NCBI RefSeq assembly: GCF_029277445.1
Contig: NZ_CP119566.1
Location: 1,800,001-1,864,000, forward strand
Length of the DNA stretch: 64,000 nt
Direction of reading: 5' to 3'
Source of the DNA: Pararhizobium qamdonense
GTDB lineage: Bacteria; Pseudomonadota; Alphaproteobacteria; Rhizobiales; Rhizobiaceae
Shown here piece by piece: positions 16,437 through 25,074 of the stretch. Within the stretch, counting starts at the first letter, position 1. Every line of letters begins with the position of its first letter. The position numbers were made by a program, and so were the translations under genes. The notes beneath the pieces were generated by a model. It ran no database searches and was not told the origin of the DNA. It saw nothing but the letters and a program-made list of their open reading frames with translations.

Positions 16437-18674
16437 ATGATTACCCGGCATCACTGCGCGGCGCTTTTGGCATGCGCGGCGTTTTCTTCCGTCACCCTTC
16501 TTCCCCATGTTTCGTTTGCGCAGGACGCCGCCGCTACGACGACGGCAGCGGATGCGGAGGAGGCTGGTACAAAGCTGAAAAAGCTGACGGTGAAGGGAGA
16601 CGCGGTCAAGGGTGTGGCGGATACACCCCTTGCAACGGAGACGACGGCTGAGGAAATTCAGGACGAGCAGGTCTCCTCGTTCAACGATCTTGGCCGCACC
16701 TTACAGCCGGGTGTCGGCTTCAATCGTTCCAATGGCAGCGTCAACATTCGCGGTCTCGACGGAGCTCGGGTGCAGACAACGATCGACGGTATTGTGATCC
16801 CGTATCTCGACGACGGGGCCCGCGATGCCGATGGTGGCATCGACAGTTTCGATTTCGATGCCCTTTCGGCCGCCGATGTCGTTCGAGGTGCGGATTCGAG
16901 CCGCGCCGGCGATGGTGCTCTGGGAGGCGCCGTTGTTCTTCGCACGTTGCAGCCGGAGGACCTGATCGGCGAGGGCAAGACCTGGGGCGGTATCTTCAAG
17001 TTCACCTATGACAGCGAGGACGAGAGCTGGGGAACGTCTGCGGCTGCCGCTGCACGTTACAACAATACGGCGGTTCTGTTTCAGGGGGGCTATAAGCGCG
17101 GCCACGAGCAGGACAATTCCGGTAAATCAGGCATCTACGGTCCAGGCCGTACGGAACCCAATCCGGCTGATTTCGACCAGAACAACGTATTGGTGAAGCT
17201 CAAGCAATATACTGATACCGGCCATACCTTCACTTTCACCGGCGAGCGTTTCGACCGTGACAAGGATATCGACCTGCGCTTGGAGCAGACGCCACTTGGC
17301 AACTTCCGTCCTGGTAATTGGGATGGCGATGAGGCGGTCAAACGTGATCGTATTTCATTGAACTATGAATTCGAAGCCGTCGACGACAACGCCTGGTTTG
17401 ATGCTGCCAATGCGGTCATCTACTGGCAGGATTTGACACGCGAAAGCGGCAAGTCGGGATATCGTTACACATCGGTAATCGGTGACTACTGGCGCAACAG
17501 CGAAGTCGAAAATCGCTCCGTTGGCGGTGCTGGGTATCTGGAAAAGAAATTTGACACCGGACGGCTGTCCCACACGGTCCGTCTCGGCGGCGATTTTGCC
17601 ATCGGCAAGACATCGCAATATTCCTCCGGTGACGACAGTTGCTCGGGTGGGCCATACTCTCCCTTTGACCCCTGCAATTTTCTGCACACCAACCAGGCGG
17701 ATATGCCTGATGTCGATACCAAGAAATTCGGCATCTATGTGGAAGATGAACTCGGTTTTGGGGATAGCGGTTTCTCGCTGACGCCTGGTCTGCGCTATGA
17801 CTGGTACGATCAGTCGCCGCAGGAAACGGCTGCCTATACAGCCAATCCCAACTTCAACGGCATGCCGCCCGGCCAGAGCAACGACGCTTTTTCGCCGAAG
17901 TTGCTGGCAAAATATCAGGCAGCGCCGAATGTCGAGCTGTTTGCCCAATGGGCAATGGCCTTCCGCTCGCCGACAGCCAACGAACTTTATCTCGACTATG
18001 GCGCACCCGGCACCTATCTGCGGCTTGGCAATCCTGACCTGAAGCCGGAAACCAGCAATGGTTTTGAAGTCGGTGCTAATCTGGGCGACGAGGATTTCGG
18101 TGGCCGCATCACCGCGTTCCACAATCGCTATCGCAACTTCATCGATACTGCCACTGCCGGTTTCGATCCCACCTATCCCTTCGGCGTGACGCAGGCTGTC
18201 AATCTTGATCGCGTGCGCATCTACGGCATCGAGCTTTCGGCTCACAAGCAATTCGACAGCGGCTTTCATGTCAATGGCTCGCTGACCTACGCCAATGGCA
18301 AAAACTTGGATCCGTCGATCGAAAACAATCGGCTCGCGTCCGTCGCACCGCTGAAGGGTGTCTTGGGGGCTGGCTATGCTGCCGAAACATGGGGAGCAGA
18401 TGTTGCTTTCATCGCAGCCAAAGGAAGTTCCAGCAAGTCGGATTCGACCTTCGGCAACGTGCCCGGTTATGGTCTGGTTGATCTCACCGGCTGGTGGAAG
18501 CCGGAAGTGACTGAAGGCCTGACGGTGCGCGCCGGTGTCTACAATCTCTTCGACAAGGAATATTACGACGCGATCAGCGTGCGTGACGTTACGTTTACAG
18601 CGTCATCGCCGGGTAAGGCTTATTATTCCGAGCCGGGCCGGACCTTCAAGGTGTCGCTGACGCAGCGCTTCTAA
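16437..18674 (+). CDS. shmR: TonB-dependent haem/haemoglobin receptor
   Basis: A 745-residue outer-membrane receptor. The signal peptide (residues 1-29, ending SFAQ) is followed by a TonB-box-like LKKLTVKGD near residue 48. A plug domain carries VNIRGLDGARVQTTIDGI, then a 22-strand barrel ending in aromatic SLTQRF. FRSPTANELYLDYG and GNPDLKPETSNGFEVG correspond to the FRAP and NPNL-type motifs of haem receptors such as HmuR, HemR and ShmR. Haem from host or soil would be imported through it with TonB energy. The iron box upstream supports control by iron. No haem ABC transporter genes adjoin it here. The symbol is by similarity to the rhizobial receptor. Confidence 0.85.
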   Translation: MITRHHCAALLACAAFSSVTLLPHVSFAQDAAATTTAADAEEAGTKLKKLTVKGDAVKGVADTPLATETTAEEIQDEQVSSFNDLGRTLQPGVGFNRSNGSVNIRGLDGARVQTTIDGIVIPYLDDGARDADGGIDSFDFDALSAADVVRGADSSRAGDGALGGAVVLRTLQPEDLIGEGKTWGGIFKFTYDSEDESWGTSAAAAARYNNTAVLFQGGYKRGHEQDNSGKSGIYGPGRTEPNPADFDQNNVLVKLKQYTDTGHTFTFTGERFDRDKDIDLRLEQTPLGNFRPGNWDGDEAVKRDRISLNYEFEAVDDNAWFDAANAVIYWQDLTRESGKSGYRYTSVIGDYWRNSEVENRSVGGAGYLEKKFDTGRLSHTVRLGGDFAIGKTSQYSSGDDSCSGGPYSPFDPCNFLHTNQADMPDVDTKKFGIYVEDELGFGDSGFSLTPGLRYDWYDQSPQETAAYTANPNFNGMPPGQSNDAFSPKLLAKYQAAPNVELFAQWAMAFRSPTANELYLDYGAPGTYLRLGNPDLKPETSNGFEVGANLGDEDFGGRITAFHNRYRNFIDTATAGFDPTYPFGVTQAVNLDRVRIYGIELSAHKQFDSGFHVNGSLTYANGKNLDPSIENNRLASVAPLKGVLGAGYAAETWGADVAFIAAKGSSSKSDSTFGNVPGYGLVDLTGWWKPEVTEGLTVRAGVYNLFDKEYYDAISVRDVTFTASSPGKAYYSEPGRTFKVSLTQRF

Positions 18675-18704
18675 CCTTTAGGTGCTCATCAAAGCGTGTG
18701 TTCC

Positions 18705-18735
18705 GGGAGCGGCCAATCAAGGCCGCTCCCTTTTT
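18705..18735 (+). terminator. terminator of the haem receptor gene
   Basis: GGGAGCGGCC and GGCCGCTCCC form a perfect 10-bp stem with a 6-nt loop, followed by TTTTT. It lies 31 bp after the receptor stop. Confidence 0.9.
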
Positions 18736-18750
18736 CGTGCCAAATCCCAG

Positions 18751-18779
18751 TTGACAAAGTGCATATGCACATTTATATC
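18751..18779 (+). promoter_or_regulatory. marR promoter with embedded palindromic operator
   Basis: TTGACA (18751-18756) and TATATC (18774-18779) are separated by exactly 17 bp. The spacer contains the perfect palindrome GTGCATATGCAC (18759-18770). The same 12-mer recurs before the downstream dehydrogenase gene at 19526. The ATG follows the -10 element by only 6 nt and has no Shine-Dalgarno sequence, suggesting a leaderless mRNA. Confidence 0.75.
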
Positions 18780-18785
18780 CAACCT

Positions 18786-19220
18786 ATGACAACGCAATCG
18801 TCCATCACCACCTGCAACTGCTTTGCCATCCGCCAGGCTGCCCGCTTCGTGTCGCAGCTTTACGAGCGGCATTATGCGCGGGCAGGGATCACGGCGGCGC
18901 AGTTTTCATTGCTGGTCGCTATCGCCGAAGCGGGAAAGGCCGGGATGGCTGAAATTGCCGAGGCGATGGTCATGGACCGCACGACATTGGTGCGGGCGCT
19001 GAAGCCGCTGGAGCGCGACGGTTACGTAGTGAGCGAGCCGGAAGGCAAGGGATCGCGCAAGCTGCTTTTGACGCTGTCGGCCAGTGGCCAGCATAAACTG
19101 TCGGAAGGCGTCGAATGCTGGAAAGCGGCGCAGGCCGAATATGTGGAGCTTGTCGGCGCCGAGCGTGCCGACACCCTTCGCGACATGCTTCTTGCCATCC
19201 CAACCGGCAAGGCGGCCTGA
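18786..19220 (+). CDS. MarR-family transcriptional regulator
   Basis: A 144-residue winged-helix dimeric repressor. The N-terminal helix contains a cysteine pair in TTCNCFAIRQAARFVSQLYE (residues 8-27), which could sense oxidants or electrophiles. The recognition region is IAEAMVMDRTTLVRALKPLE, followed by the wing with DGYVVSEPEGKGSRK. I choose MTTQSSITTCNC as start because the promoter -10 ends 6 nt upstream, which excludes longer frames. The palindrome in its own promoter and before the adjacent short-chain dehydrogenase points to autoregulation and control of that gene. The inducer is unknown. Confidence 0.85.
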   Translation: MTTQSSITTCNCFAIRQAARFVSQLYERHYARAGITAAQFSLLVAIAEAGKAGMAEIAEAMVMDRTTLVRALKPLERDGYVVSEPEGKGSRKLLLTLSASGQHKLSEGVECWKAAQAEYVELVGAERADTLRDMLLAIPTGKAA

Positions 19221-19317
19221 TATGATCGACCAAAGTCGAGCTCGACCGCCTTACCTGCTGATAAAAGTATTTTCTAACAATCCTGCAGGTCGCTGGGGAA
19301 CTGAACCGGTTGCCAAA

Positions 19318-19440
19318 CTCCCCTCATCCCCGCCCTTGTGGTGGGGATCCAGTCAGATCAAGTCATTGAGTTAAGAGAATCTTTTGACCCGACGGACGTC
19401 GGGTCACTGGATCCCCGCCACAGGGGCGGGGATGAGGGAG
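19318..19440. repeat. large palindromic repeat between marR and the dehydrogenase
   Basis: CTCCCCTCATCCCCGCC at the left pairs with GGCGGGGATGAGGGAG at the right, and GGGGATCCAGT pairs with ACTGGATCCCC further in. A separate perfect stem TGACCCGAC/GTCGGGTCA lies at 19385-19406. This is probably a dispersed intergenic palindromic element. It fills most of the 335-bp gap; no gene is seen there. Confidence 0.75.
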
Positions 19441-19524
19441 GATGAGGTGTCGCTCTCGCGATTATCGTAGGGTTTGTCCGCAGTCTGAGCCGGATCATTC
19501 CCCAGCTTTTTCAACACTCAAAAT

Positions 19525-19538
19525 AGTGCATATGCACT
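19525..19538. promoter_or_regulatory. second copy of the MarR operator
   Basis: AGTGCATATGCACT is a perfect 14-bp palindrome 17 bp before the dehydrogenase ATG. Its central 12 bp are identical to the site inside the marR promoter. Confidence 0.75.
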
Positions 19539-19555
19539 TCAACCAGGAAATCATC

Positions 19556-20299
19556 ATGTCGCAGACAATCGAAAATGCCGTTGCTCTCGTCACCGGCGCC
19601 AATCGCGGGATTGGCCGGGAATTCGTGGCCGAGCTGTTGCGCCGCGGCGCCCGTAAAATCTATCTCGGCGCCCGCGATCCCGCGTCGCTGGCCGGTCTTG
19701 TCGCGCTCGATCCCACGCGCCTCGTGCCCCTGAAGCTGGATGTGACCGACGCGGCCGATGTCGCGGAGGCGGCCACGGTGGCGAATGATGTGACGCTGCT
19801 GATCAACAATGCCGGTTTTGCCGGCGGGCAGGGGGTCATTTCCGCGCCGGATCTGTCGATCGCCCGCCAGGAAATGGACGTCAACTATTTCGGCGTGCTG
19901 TCACTGTCGAAGGCGTTCGCGCCTGTTCTTGCCAAGGTTTCTGAAAGCAGCATCGTCAATGTCCTGTCTTTCCTGTCGCTGGTGACGCTGCCGTCGGCCG
20001 GAACCTATTCGGCCTCGAAGGCGGCGGGTCTTGCTGCCAGCCGTTCCATCCGGGCGGAACTGCTTGCGCAGGGCACGCAGGTCGTCGTCACCATGCCGGT
20101 GCAGGTCGAGACCGACATGGGCCGCAGCCTGCCGGAGCCGCGCCTGCAGCCGCTGGATGTCGTCAGCGAAACGCTCGATGCCGTCGAGGCCGGTGTCGAG
20201 GAGGTTTTCCCCGGCGAACTGACCCGCACTGTCGCAGCCGCCTTCGCCGCCGACCCGAAGGGCGTACAGGCACACATGTCCACCCGGCTGCCGGCCTGA
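19556..20299 (+). CDS. short-chain dehydrogenase/reductase controlled by the adjacent MarR
   Basis: A 247-residue Rossmann-fold oxidoreductase. The cofactor loop TGANRGIG lies near residues 14-21, NNAG near 84-87, and the catalytic Ser and YxxxK in PSAGTYSASKAAGL around residues 145-160. ARDPASL after the second strand suggests NADP preference through the arginine. I start at MSQTIENAVALVTGA, 9 nt after AGGAA. Substrate is unknown. The shared palindrome with marR makes this gene the likely target of that regulator, perhaps as a detoxifying reductase of aldehydes or quinones. Confidence 0.85.
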   Translation: MSQTIENAVALVTGANRGIGREFVAELLRRGARKIYLGARDPASLAGLVALDPTRLVPLKLDVTDAADVAEAATVANDVTLLINNAGFAGGQGVISAPDLSIARQEMDVNYFGVLSLSKAFAPVLAKVSESSIVNVLSFLSLVTLPSAGTYSASKAAGLAASRSIRAELLAQGTQVVVTMPVQVETDMGRSLPEPRLQPLDVVSETLDAVEAGVEEVFPGELTRTVAAAFAADPKGVQAHMSTRLPA

Positions 20300-20315
20300 C
20301 ATCGCCCGAAGGGTA

Positions 20316-20346
20316 CGGCGGAAATTGCATCTCCATTTTTCCGCCG
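20316..20346. terminator. hairpin after the dehydrogenase gene
   Basis: CGGCGGAAA (20316-20324) pairs with TTTCCGCCG (20338-20346) across a 13-nt loop. It lies 17 bp after the stop codon and just before the trpL promoter. The T-rich run is inside the stem rather than after it. Confidence 0.4.
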
Positions 20347-20354
20347 GCGCCCGC

Positions 20355-20383
20355 TTGCACAATTCTCTCTCTCACGCTAACAA
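20355..20383 (+). promoter_or_regulatory. promoter of trpL-trpE(G)
   Basis: TTGCAC (20355-20360) and TAACAA (20378-20383) are spaced by 17 bp. The -10 hexamer ends 7 nt before the leader ATG, placing the expected transcription start at or next to the A of ATG, as described for the Sinorhizobium trp leader. Confidence 0.75.
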
Positions 20384-20390
20384 TTCCGCC

Positions 20391-20435
20391 ATGACACAGT
20401 CACGCAACATTGCAATCTGGTGGTGGGCTCGCTAA
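20391..20435 (+). CDS. trpL: trp leader peptide with three consecutive Trp codons
   Basis: This 14-residue peptide, MTQSRNIAIWWWAR, carries three tandem Trp codons, the classic sensor of charged tRNA-Trp. When tryptophan is scarce the ribosome stalls here and the downstream terminator does not form. The sequence closely resembles the Sinorhizobium meliloti leader peptide in its NI.IWWWAR ending. There is no ribosome binding site, consistent with a leaderless start. In S. meliloti the peptide itself (peTrpL) has been reported to have trans functions; whether that holds here is inference. Confidence 0.92.
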   Translation: MTQSRNIAIWWWAR

Positions 20436-20470
20436 AGCGGCCTTGACCAGTCATGCGTGATTGAGACGAT

Positions 20471-20502
20471 AAGCCGCCCGGAAGTTTCGAGGCGGCTTTT
20501 TT
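20471..20502 (+). terminator. trp attenuator terminator
   Basis: AAGCCGCC and GGCGGCTT form an 8-bp stem around a 12-nt loop followed by TTTTTT. It lies 43 bp upstream of trpE(G) and 36 bp after the leader stop. Confidence 0.92.
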
Positions 20503-20544
20503 GTATTCGGGCCGCAGGAATGACGGGCCTGAACGGAGCGACAG

Positions 20545-22734
20545 ATGGCGACGACAATTCTTGCAGACGGTGCGGAAGCCTATACCACCAAGGGCGGCAT
20601 TTCCGTCACCCGCCGGCGGCGCGAGGCCCCTTATGGTGAAGCGATCTCCAGCTATGTCGACAGGCTCGACGAGCGCCGGGGTGCGGTGTTTTCCTCGAAC
20701 TATGAATATCCGGGCCGCTACACGCGCTGGGATACGGCCATCATCGATCCGCCGCTTGCGATTTCCTCCTTCGGCCGCTCACTGTGGATCGAGGCCTATA
20801 ACGAGCGCGGCGAAGCGCTGCTGGAGATGGTCGCAGCGCATCTGGCCGGTGTTGCCGATATCACGCTTGGCACGGCGACGGCGCGGCGTCTCGATCTGAC
20901 CATCAACATGCCGGACCGGGTGTTCACCGAAGAAGAACGCTCGAAGATGCCGACGGTGTTCACTGTCCTTCGCGCCGTTACCAACCTGTTCTTCTCGCAG
21001 GAAGATGCCAATCTCGGCCTTTACGGTGCCTTCGGCTACGACCTCGCCTTCCAGTTCGATGCGATCGAGCTGAAGCTGAAGCGTCCAGACGACCAGCGCG
21101 ACATGGTGCTGTTCCTGCCGGATGAAATTCTGGTCGTCGATCACTATGCCGCCAAGGCCTGGATCGACCGCTATGACTTTGAAAAGGACGGAAAGACGAC
21201 GGACGGCAAGGCTGGCGATATCGCGCCCGAGCCCTTCCAGACCGTCGACAGCATTCCGCCGCATGGCGACCACCGTCCCGGCGAATATGCCGAATTGGTC
21301 ACCAAGGCCAAGGAAAGCTTCCGCCGCGGCGATCTGTTCGAGGTGGTTCCGGGCCAGAAATTTTACGAGCGCTGCGAAAGTAAGCCGTCGGAGATTTCCA
21401 ACCGGCTGAAGGCGATCAACCCATCGCCCTATTCCTTCTTCATCAATCTCGGCAACCAGGAATATCTGGTCGGTGCGTCGCCCGAAATGTTCGTGCGCGT
21501 CTCCGGCCGCCGCATCGAGACCTGCCCGATTTCCGGCACGATCAAACGCGGCGACGATCCGATCGCCGATAGCGAACAGATCCTGAAGCTCCTGAATTCC
21601 AAGAAGGACGAATCCGAGCTGACCATGTGCTCGGACGTGGACCGCAACGACAAGAGCCGCGTCTGCGTGCCCGGTTCCGTCAAGGTCATCGGCCGGCGGC
21701 AGATCGAGATGTATTCGCGGCTGATCCACACGGTCGATCACATTGAGGGACGCCTGCGCGACGACATGGATGCCTTTGACGGCTTCCTGTCGCATGCCTG
21801 GGCCGTCACCGTGACCGGTGCGCCGAAACTATGGGCCATGCGCTTCATCGAAAGCCATGAAAAAAGCGCCCGGCTCTGGTATGGTGGCGCGATCGGCATG
21901 GTCGGCTTCAATGGCGACATGAACACCGGCTTGACGTTGCGCACCATCCGCATCAAGGACGGCATTGCCGAGGTGCGCGCCGGTGCCACATTGCTCAACG
22001 ACAGCAATCCGGAAGAAGAAGAAGCCGAAACCGAACTGAAGGCCTCCGCCATGATCGCAGCGATCCGCGACGCAAAGTCCGCCAACAGCCGTGGTACCGG
22101 CCGCGATGTCGCGCCGGTCGGCACCGGCGTCAAGATCCTGCTCGTCGATCACGAAGACAGTTTCGTCCATACGCTGGCCAACTATTTCCGCCAGACGGGC
22201 GCAACGGTGACGACGGTGCGTTCGCCGGTTTCCGACGAGGTGTTCGACCGGGTGAAGCCCGATCTCGTCGTCCTTTCGCCCGGTCCGGGCAGACCAAAGG
22301 ATTTCGATTGCAAGGCGACGATCAAGAAAGCGCGCGCCCATGATCTGCCGATCTTCGGCGTGTGCCTGGGGCTGCAGGCCCTGGCCGAAGCCTATGGCGG
22401 CGATCTGCGCCAGCTGGCAGTGCCGATGCATGGCAAGCCCTCGCGCATCCGCGTGCTTGAGCCCGGCATCGTGTTTTCCGGTCTCGGCAAGGAAGTGACG
22501 GTCGGCCGCTACCACTCGATCTTTGCCGATCCTTCGACCTTGCCGCGCGATTTCATGATCACGGCCGAGAGCGACGACGGCACGATCATGGGCATCGAGC
22601 ATACAAAGGAACCGATCGCAGCGGTGCAGTTCCACCCGGAATCGATCATGACGCTGGGCGGCGATGCCGGCATGCGGATGATCGAAAACGTGGTGGCGCA
22701 TCTGGCCAAGCGGGCAAAGATCAAGGCCGCCTGA
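20545..22734 (+). CDS. trpE(G): fused anthranilate synthase, TrpE and TrpG domains
   Basis: A 729-residue bifunctional enzyme that makes anthranilate from chorismate and glutamine, the first step of tryptophan synthesis. The chorismate-binding TrpE domain spans about residues 1-520, with [10 protein letters not shown] and [12 protein letters not shown]. The glutamine amidotransferase domain starts near residue 528 ([18 protein letters not shown]) and includes LSPGPGRP, the nucleophile C607 in FGVCLGLQ and the catalytic H697 in AVQFHPES. The fused form is typical of rhizobia. Expression is controlled by the leader attenuator upstream. A strong terminator follows. Confidence 0.96.
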   Translation: MATTILADGAEAYTTKGGISVTRRRREAPYGEAISSYVDRLDERRGAVFSSNYEYPGRYTRWDTAIIDPPLAISSFGRSLWIEAYNERGEALLEMVAAHLAGVADITLGTATARRLDLTINMPDRVFTEEERSKMPTVFTVLRAVTNLFFSQEDANLGLYGAFGYDLAFQFDAIELKLKRPDDQRDMVLFLPDEILVVDHYAAKAWIDRYDFEKDGKTTDGKAGDIAPEPFQTVDSIPPHGDHRPGEYAELVTKAKESFRRGDLFEVVPGQKFYERCESKPSEISNRLKAINPSPYSFFINLGNQEYLVGASPEMFVRVSGRRIETCPISGTIKRGDDPIADSEQILKLLNSKKDESELTMCSDVDRNDKSRVCVPGSVKVIGRRQIEMYSRLIHTVDHIEGRLRDDMDAFDGFLSHAWAVTVTGAPKLWAMRFIESHEKSARLWYGGAIGMVGFNGDMNTGLTLRTIRIKDGIAEVRAGATLLNDSNPEEEEAETELKASAMIAAIRDAKSANSRGTGRDVAPVGTGVKILLVDHEDSFVHTLANYFRQTGATVTTVRSPVSDEVFDRVKPDLVVLSPGPGRPKDFDCKATIKKARAHDLPIFGVCLGLQALAEAYGGDLRQLAVPMHGKPSRIRVLEPGIVFSGLGKEVTVGRYHSIFADPSTLPRDFMITAESDDGTIMGIEHTKEPIAAVQFHPESIMTLGGDAGMRMIENVVAHLAKRAKIKAA

Positions 22735-22757
22735 CCGCGCATGGACGCAGGGTTGAC

Positions 22758-22793
22758 AACCGCCGCGCCCGACAAGGCGCGGCGGTTCTTTTT
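22758..22793 (+). terminator. terminator of trpE(G)
   Basis: AACCGCCGCGCC and GGCGCGGCGGTT form a perfect 12-bp stem with a 6-nt loop, followed by TTCTTTTT. It ends 21 bp before the next gene. Confidence 0.92.
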
Positions 22794-22813
22794 ATTGGGA
22801 AACGGAATCGGCA

Positions 22814-23737
22814 ATGGCCACTGAAATTCAGGGAAACAAGGCGCAGCGCCTGGCATTCTGGGGCATTCCGCTCGCCATTCTGGTGCTGGGGCTGAAAATG
22901 CTCGCCTGGTGGGTGACCGGCTCGGTGGCGTTGCTGTCCGACGGTCTGGAATCGATCGTCAACGTGGTCGCCGCCATCGTCGCATTCGCCGTTATCGGCT
23001 ATGCCGCCAAGCCTGCCGATGCCGATCATCCGTTCGGCCATTACAAGGCCGAATATTTCTCTGCGGTCATTGAAGGCGTCCTGATCGTGGTTGCGGCTCT
23101 CCTGATCGTTGCCGAAGCCGTGCCTGCCATTTTCGCGCCACGCCTGCCGGAAACACCGGCGCTTGGCCTGGCGATCAACCTTGTGGCCGGGGTCATCAAC
23201 GCGATCTGGGCCTATACGCTGATCCGCGCCGGCGCGTCCCTGCGCTCGCCCGCATTGACGGCCGATGGACATCACATCCTGTCGGATGTCGTCACCTCCA
23301 TCGGCGTGCTCATCGGTCTGGTGCTCGCTATTCTTACCGGCTACGCCGTGCTCGACCCGCTGCTTGCCGTCATTGTTGCCTGCAACATTCTCTATCAGGG
23401 CTGGAAGGTGATTGCCCGCTCCGTTGATGGGCTGATGGACCGGGCGGTTCCAGCCGAAGAGGAAGAGGCGATCAAGAAGGCGATTGCCGCCAACGCGATG
23501 GGGTCGCTCGGCGTGCATGACTTGAAGACCCGCGAGGCGGGGGCGGCGATCTTTGTCGATTTCCATATGGTCGTGCCCGCCGATATGCCGGTTGGCGATG
23601 CGCATGATATCTGCGACCGTCTTGAAGATGCCATCCGCGAGGTTCACGCAGGCGCCAAGATTGCCATTCATGTCGAGCCGGAGGGCGAAAAGGCCCACGG
23701 CATTCGCGTCAAAGTCATCGAAGGATTGAGATCATGA
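22814..23737 (+). CDS. cation diffusion facilitator (divalent metal efflux)
   Basis: A 307-residue member of the CDF family, proton-coupled exporters of zinc, iron, cobalt or manganese in the inner membrane. About six transmembrane segments lie within the first 210 residues. The metal site is seen as [14 protein letters not shown] (near 37-50) and [10 protein letters not shown] (near 155), which provide the conserved D and H-D residues. [18 protein letters not shown] is the CDF signature. The C-terminal cytoplasmic domain (about 210-300) is normal. The gene overlaps queF by 4 bp. Metal specificity cannot be read from the sequence. Confidence 0.9.
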   Translation: MATEIQGNKAQRLAFWGIPLAILVLGLKMLAWWVTGSVALLSDGLESIVNVVAAIVAFAVIGYAAKPADADHPFGHYKAEYFSAVIEGVLIVVAALLIVAEAVPAIFAPRLPETPALGLAINLVAGVINAIWAYTLIRAGASLRSPALTADGHHILSDVVTSIGVLIGLVLAILTGYAVLDPLLAVIVACNILYQGWKVIARSVDGLMDRAVPAEEEEAIKKAIAANAMGSLGVHDLKTREAGAAIFVDFHMVVPADMPVGDAHDICDRLEDAIREVHAGAKIAIHVEPEGEKAHGIRVKVIEGLRS

Positions 23738-24198
23738 CCATAACAGACGTTTCGGGTCTGTCGCAGCTCGGGCAAAATGTGACCGCGCCGCAGAACCCTG
23801 AAGAGGCCGTGCTGGAGCGCGTGCCGACCAGTCATGCCGGGACTGATTTCGTCGTCCGCTTCACGGCGCCGGAATTCACCTCGCTCTGCCCGATGACGGG
23901 CCAACCGGATTTCGCCCATATCGTCATCGACTATGTGCCGGATGGCTGGCTGGTCGAATCGAAATCGCTGAAACTCTACCTGCACTCGTTCCGCAATCAC
24001 GGTGCGTTCCACGAGGATTGCACGCTCGATATCGCCAAGCGGCTGGTCGATCTGCTTTCTCCGAAATGGCTGCGGATCGGCGCCTATTGGTATCCGCGCG
24101 GCGGCATCCCGATCGACGTCTTCTGGCAGACCGGCGCACCGCCTGCGGGGCTGTGGCTGCCGGATCAGGGCGTGCAGCCCTATCGCGGACGCGGCTGA
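23734..24198 (+). CDS. queF: NADPH-dependent 7-cyano-7-deazaguanine reductase
   Basis: A 154-residue single-domain QueF that reduces preQ0 to preQ1 in queuosine synthesis. The catalytic cysteine is in [14 protein letters not shown] (about residue 52). The QueF motif [15 protein letters not shown], which binds NADPH and substrate, lies at about 76-90. HEDC and [14 protein letters not shown] are also conserved. The ATG overlaps the efflux pump stop, so the two genes are co-transcribed although functionally unrelated. No other queuosine genes are in view. Confidence 0.94.
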   Translation: MTITDVSGLSQLGQNVTAPQNPEEAVLERVPTSHAGTDFVVRFTAPEFTSLCPMTGQPDFAHIVIDYVPDGWLVESKSLKLYLHSFRNHGAFHEDCTLDIAKRLVDLLSPKWLRIGAYWYPRGGIPIDVFWQTGAPPAGLWLPDQGVQPYRGRG

Positions 24199-24206
24199 TA
24201 CAAGAC

Positions 24207-24236
24207 AAACGGCGGATTTTTGATCCGCCGTTTTTT
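24207..24236. terminator. terminator between convergent queF and hupE-like genes
   Basis: ACGGCGGAT and ATCCGCCGT form a 9-bp stem with a 5-nt loop. The plus strand continues with TTTTT and the stem is preceded by AAA, so it can serve both directions, mainly queF. Confidence 0.88.
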
Positions 24237-24241
24237 ATTGA

Positions 24242-24820
24242 TCAAGCAAAGATCAGCGCCAGTCCGGCAAAGGCGGTGAGGCCGCCGATCATACGCGAGA
24301 TGATCCGGCCCGATGACAGGCGGCCGATGCCGAGCCCAAGGCCGATGCCCGCGATATGCAGGAGCGCGGTCGCAACCACGAAACCGGCGCTGAAGGGCAG
24401 GGCGCCGGCGGCCCCCAGTTCACCGCCATGGGCGTAGCCATGGAACAGGGCGAAGATGCCGACGACGGCGGCGCAAGCTCCGGTTTCCATGCGAACGGCC
24501 ATGGCGACCAGCAGGCCAAGGGCGACGACGGAGGCGAGAATGGCGGGCTCGACGAAGGGCAGGTGCACACCGGCTATTGCCAGCGCAAAACCAAACGCCA
24601 TCGTGCCGACAAAGGCTGTGGGGACGACCCACAGCGCGCGTCCGCCGATCTGCGCTGCCCAAAGGCCAACGGCGATCATGACCAGAATATGGTCGAGACC
24701 CGAAAGCGGATGGGTAAAGCCCGCCAGCAACGATCCATGTTCGGCGGGATCGAGATGGGCAAAGGCGGGCATGGTCGAGGCGGCAAGGCTTGCGGCCGTC
24801 AGAAGAAGGCGTGTTTTCAT
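24242..24820 (-). CDS. HupE/UreJ-family membrane protein
   Basis: A 192-residue polytopic protein. A signal-like N terminus (MKTRLLLTAASLAASTMPAFA) is followed by HLDPAEHGSLLAGFTHPLSG and LDHILVMIAVGLWAAQ, the diagnostic HupE/UreJ histidine region, and then FHGYAHGGE. Five or six transmembrane helices are evident. Relatives import nickel or cobalt, or accompany hydrogenase or urease operons. No such operon is near here, and I see no cobalamin riboswitch upstream. I chose the ATG at 24820, which has GGGGACACC upstream; a start 4 codons earlier is possible. Confidence 0.85.
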   Translation of the reverse strand: MKTRLLLTAASLAASTMPAFAHLDPAEHGSLLAGFTHPLSGLDHILVMIAVGLWAAQIGGRALWVVPTAFVGTMAFGFALAIAGVHLPFVEPAILASVVALGLLVAMAVRMETGACAAVVGIFALFHGYAHGGELGAAGALPFSAGFVVATALLHIAGIGLGLGIGRLSSGRIISRMIGGLTAFAGLALIFA

Positions 24821-25074
24821 TGGTGTCCCCATTGGAGGGCGGGATCTGTGGGAGGCAGACCCGCCGGATGCGAATTCATGACATCTGCATTTTATGTGGG
24901 GATGGCGCGCTGTCCATACGGCAATTGCCTTAGAGCGCTTCATCTTTACCATAGCTGCAGGCAGGTGCCGATTGCGCTTTCAACGGCAACCGCTTTTGTT
25001 GCATTGTTTTCGCAGTCGAGTCGCCTTATCTGACAGCGGCAGGACATTTGATTTTATTTCGCGGGAGAGTTCGC

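Larger units (their letters stand above)
20391..20502 (+). ncRNA. attenuated trp leader RNA (rnTrpL-like)
   Basis: The transcript from the leader ATG to the attenuator T tract would be about 110 nt. AGCGGC (20436-20441) can pair with GCCGC (20473-20477) as an antiterminator, competing with the terminator stem. In S. meliloti the equivalent terminated RNA is a stable trans-acting sRNA; the same role here is inferred from similarity. Confidence 0.7.

Noticed and set aside
24821..25074. A cobalamin riboswitch was sought upstream of the HupE/UreJ-like gene.
   Set aside because: No B12-box-like sequence or matching stems were seen.
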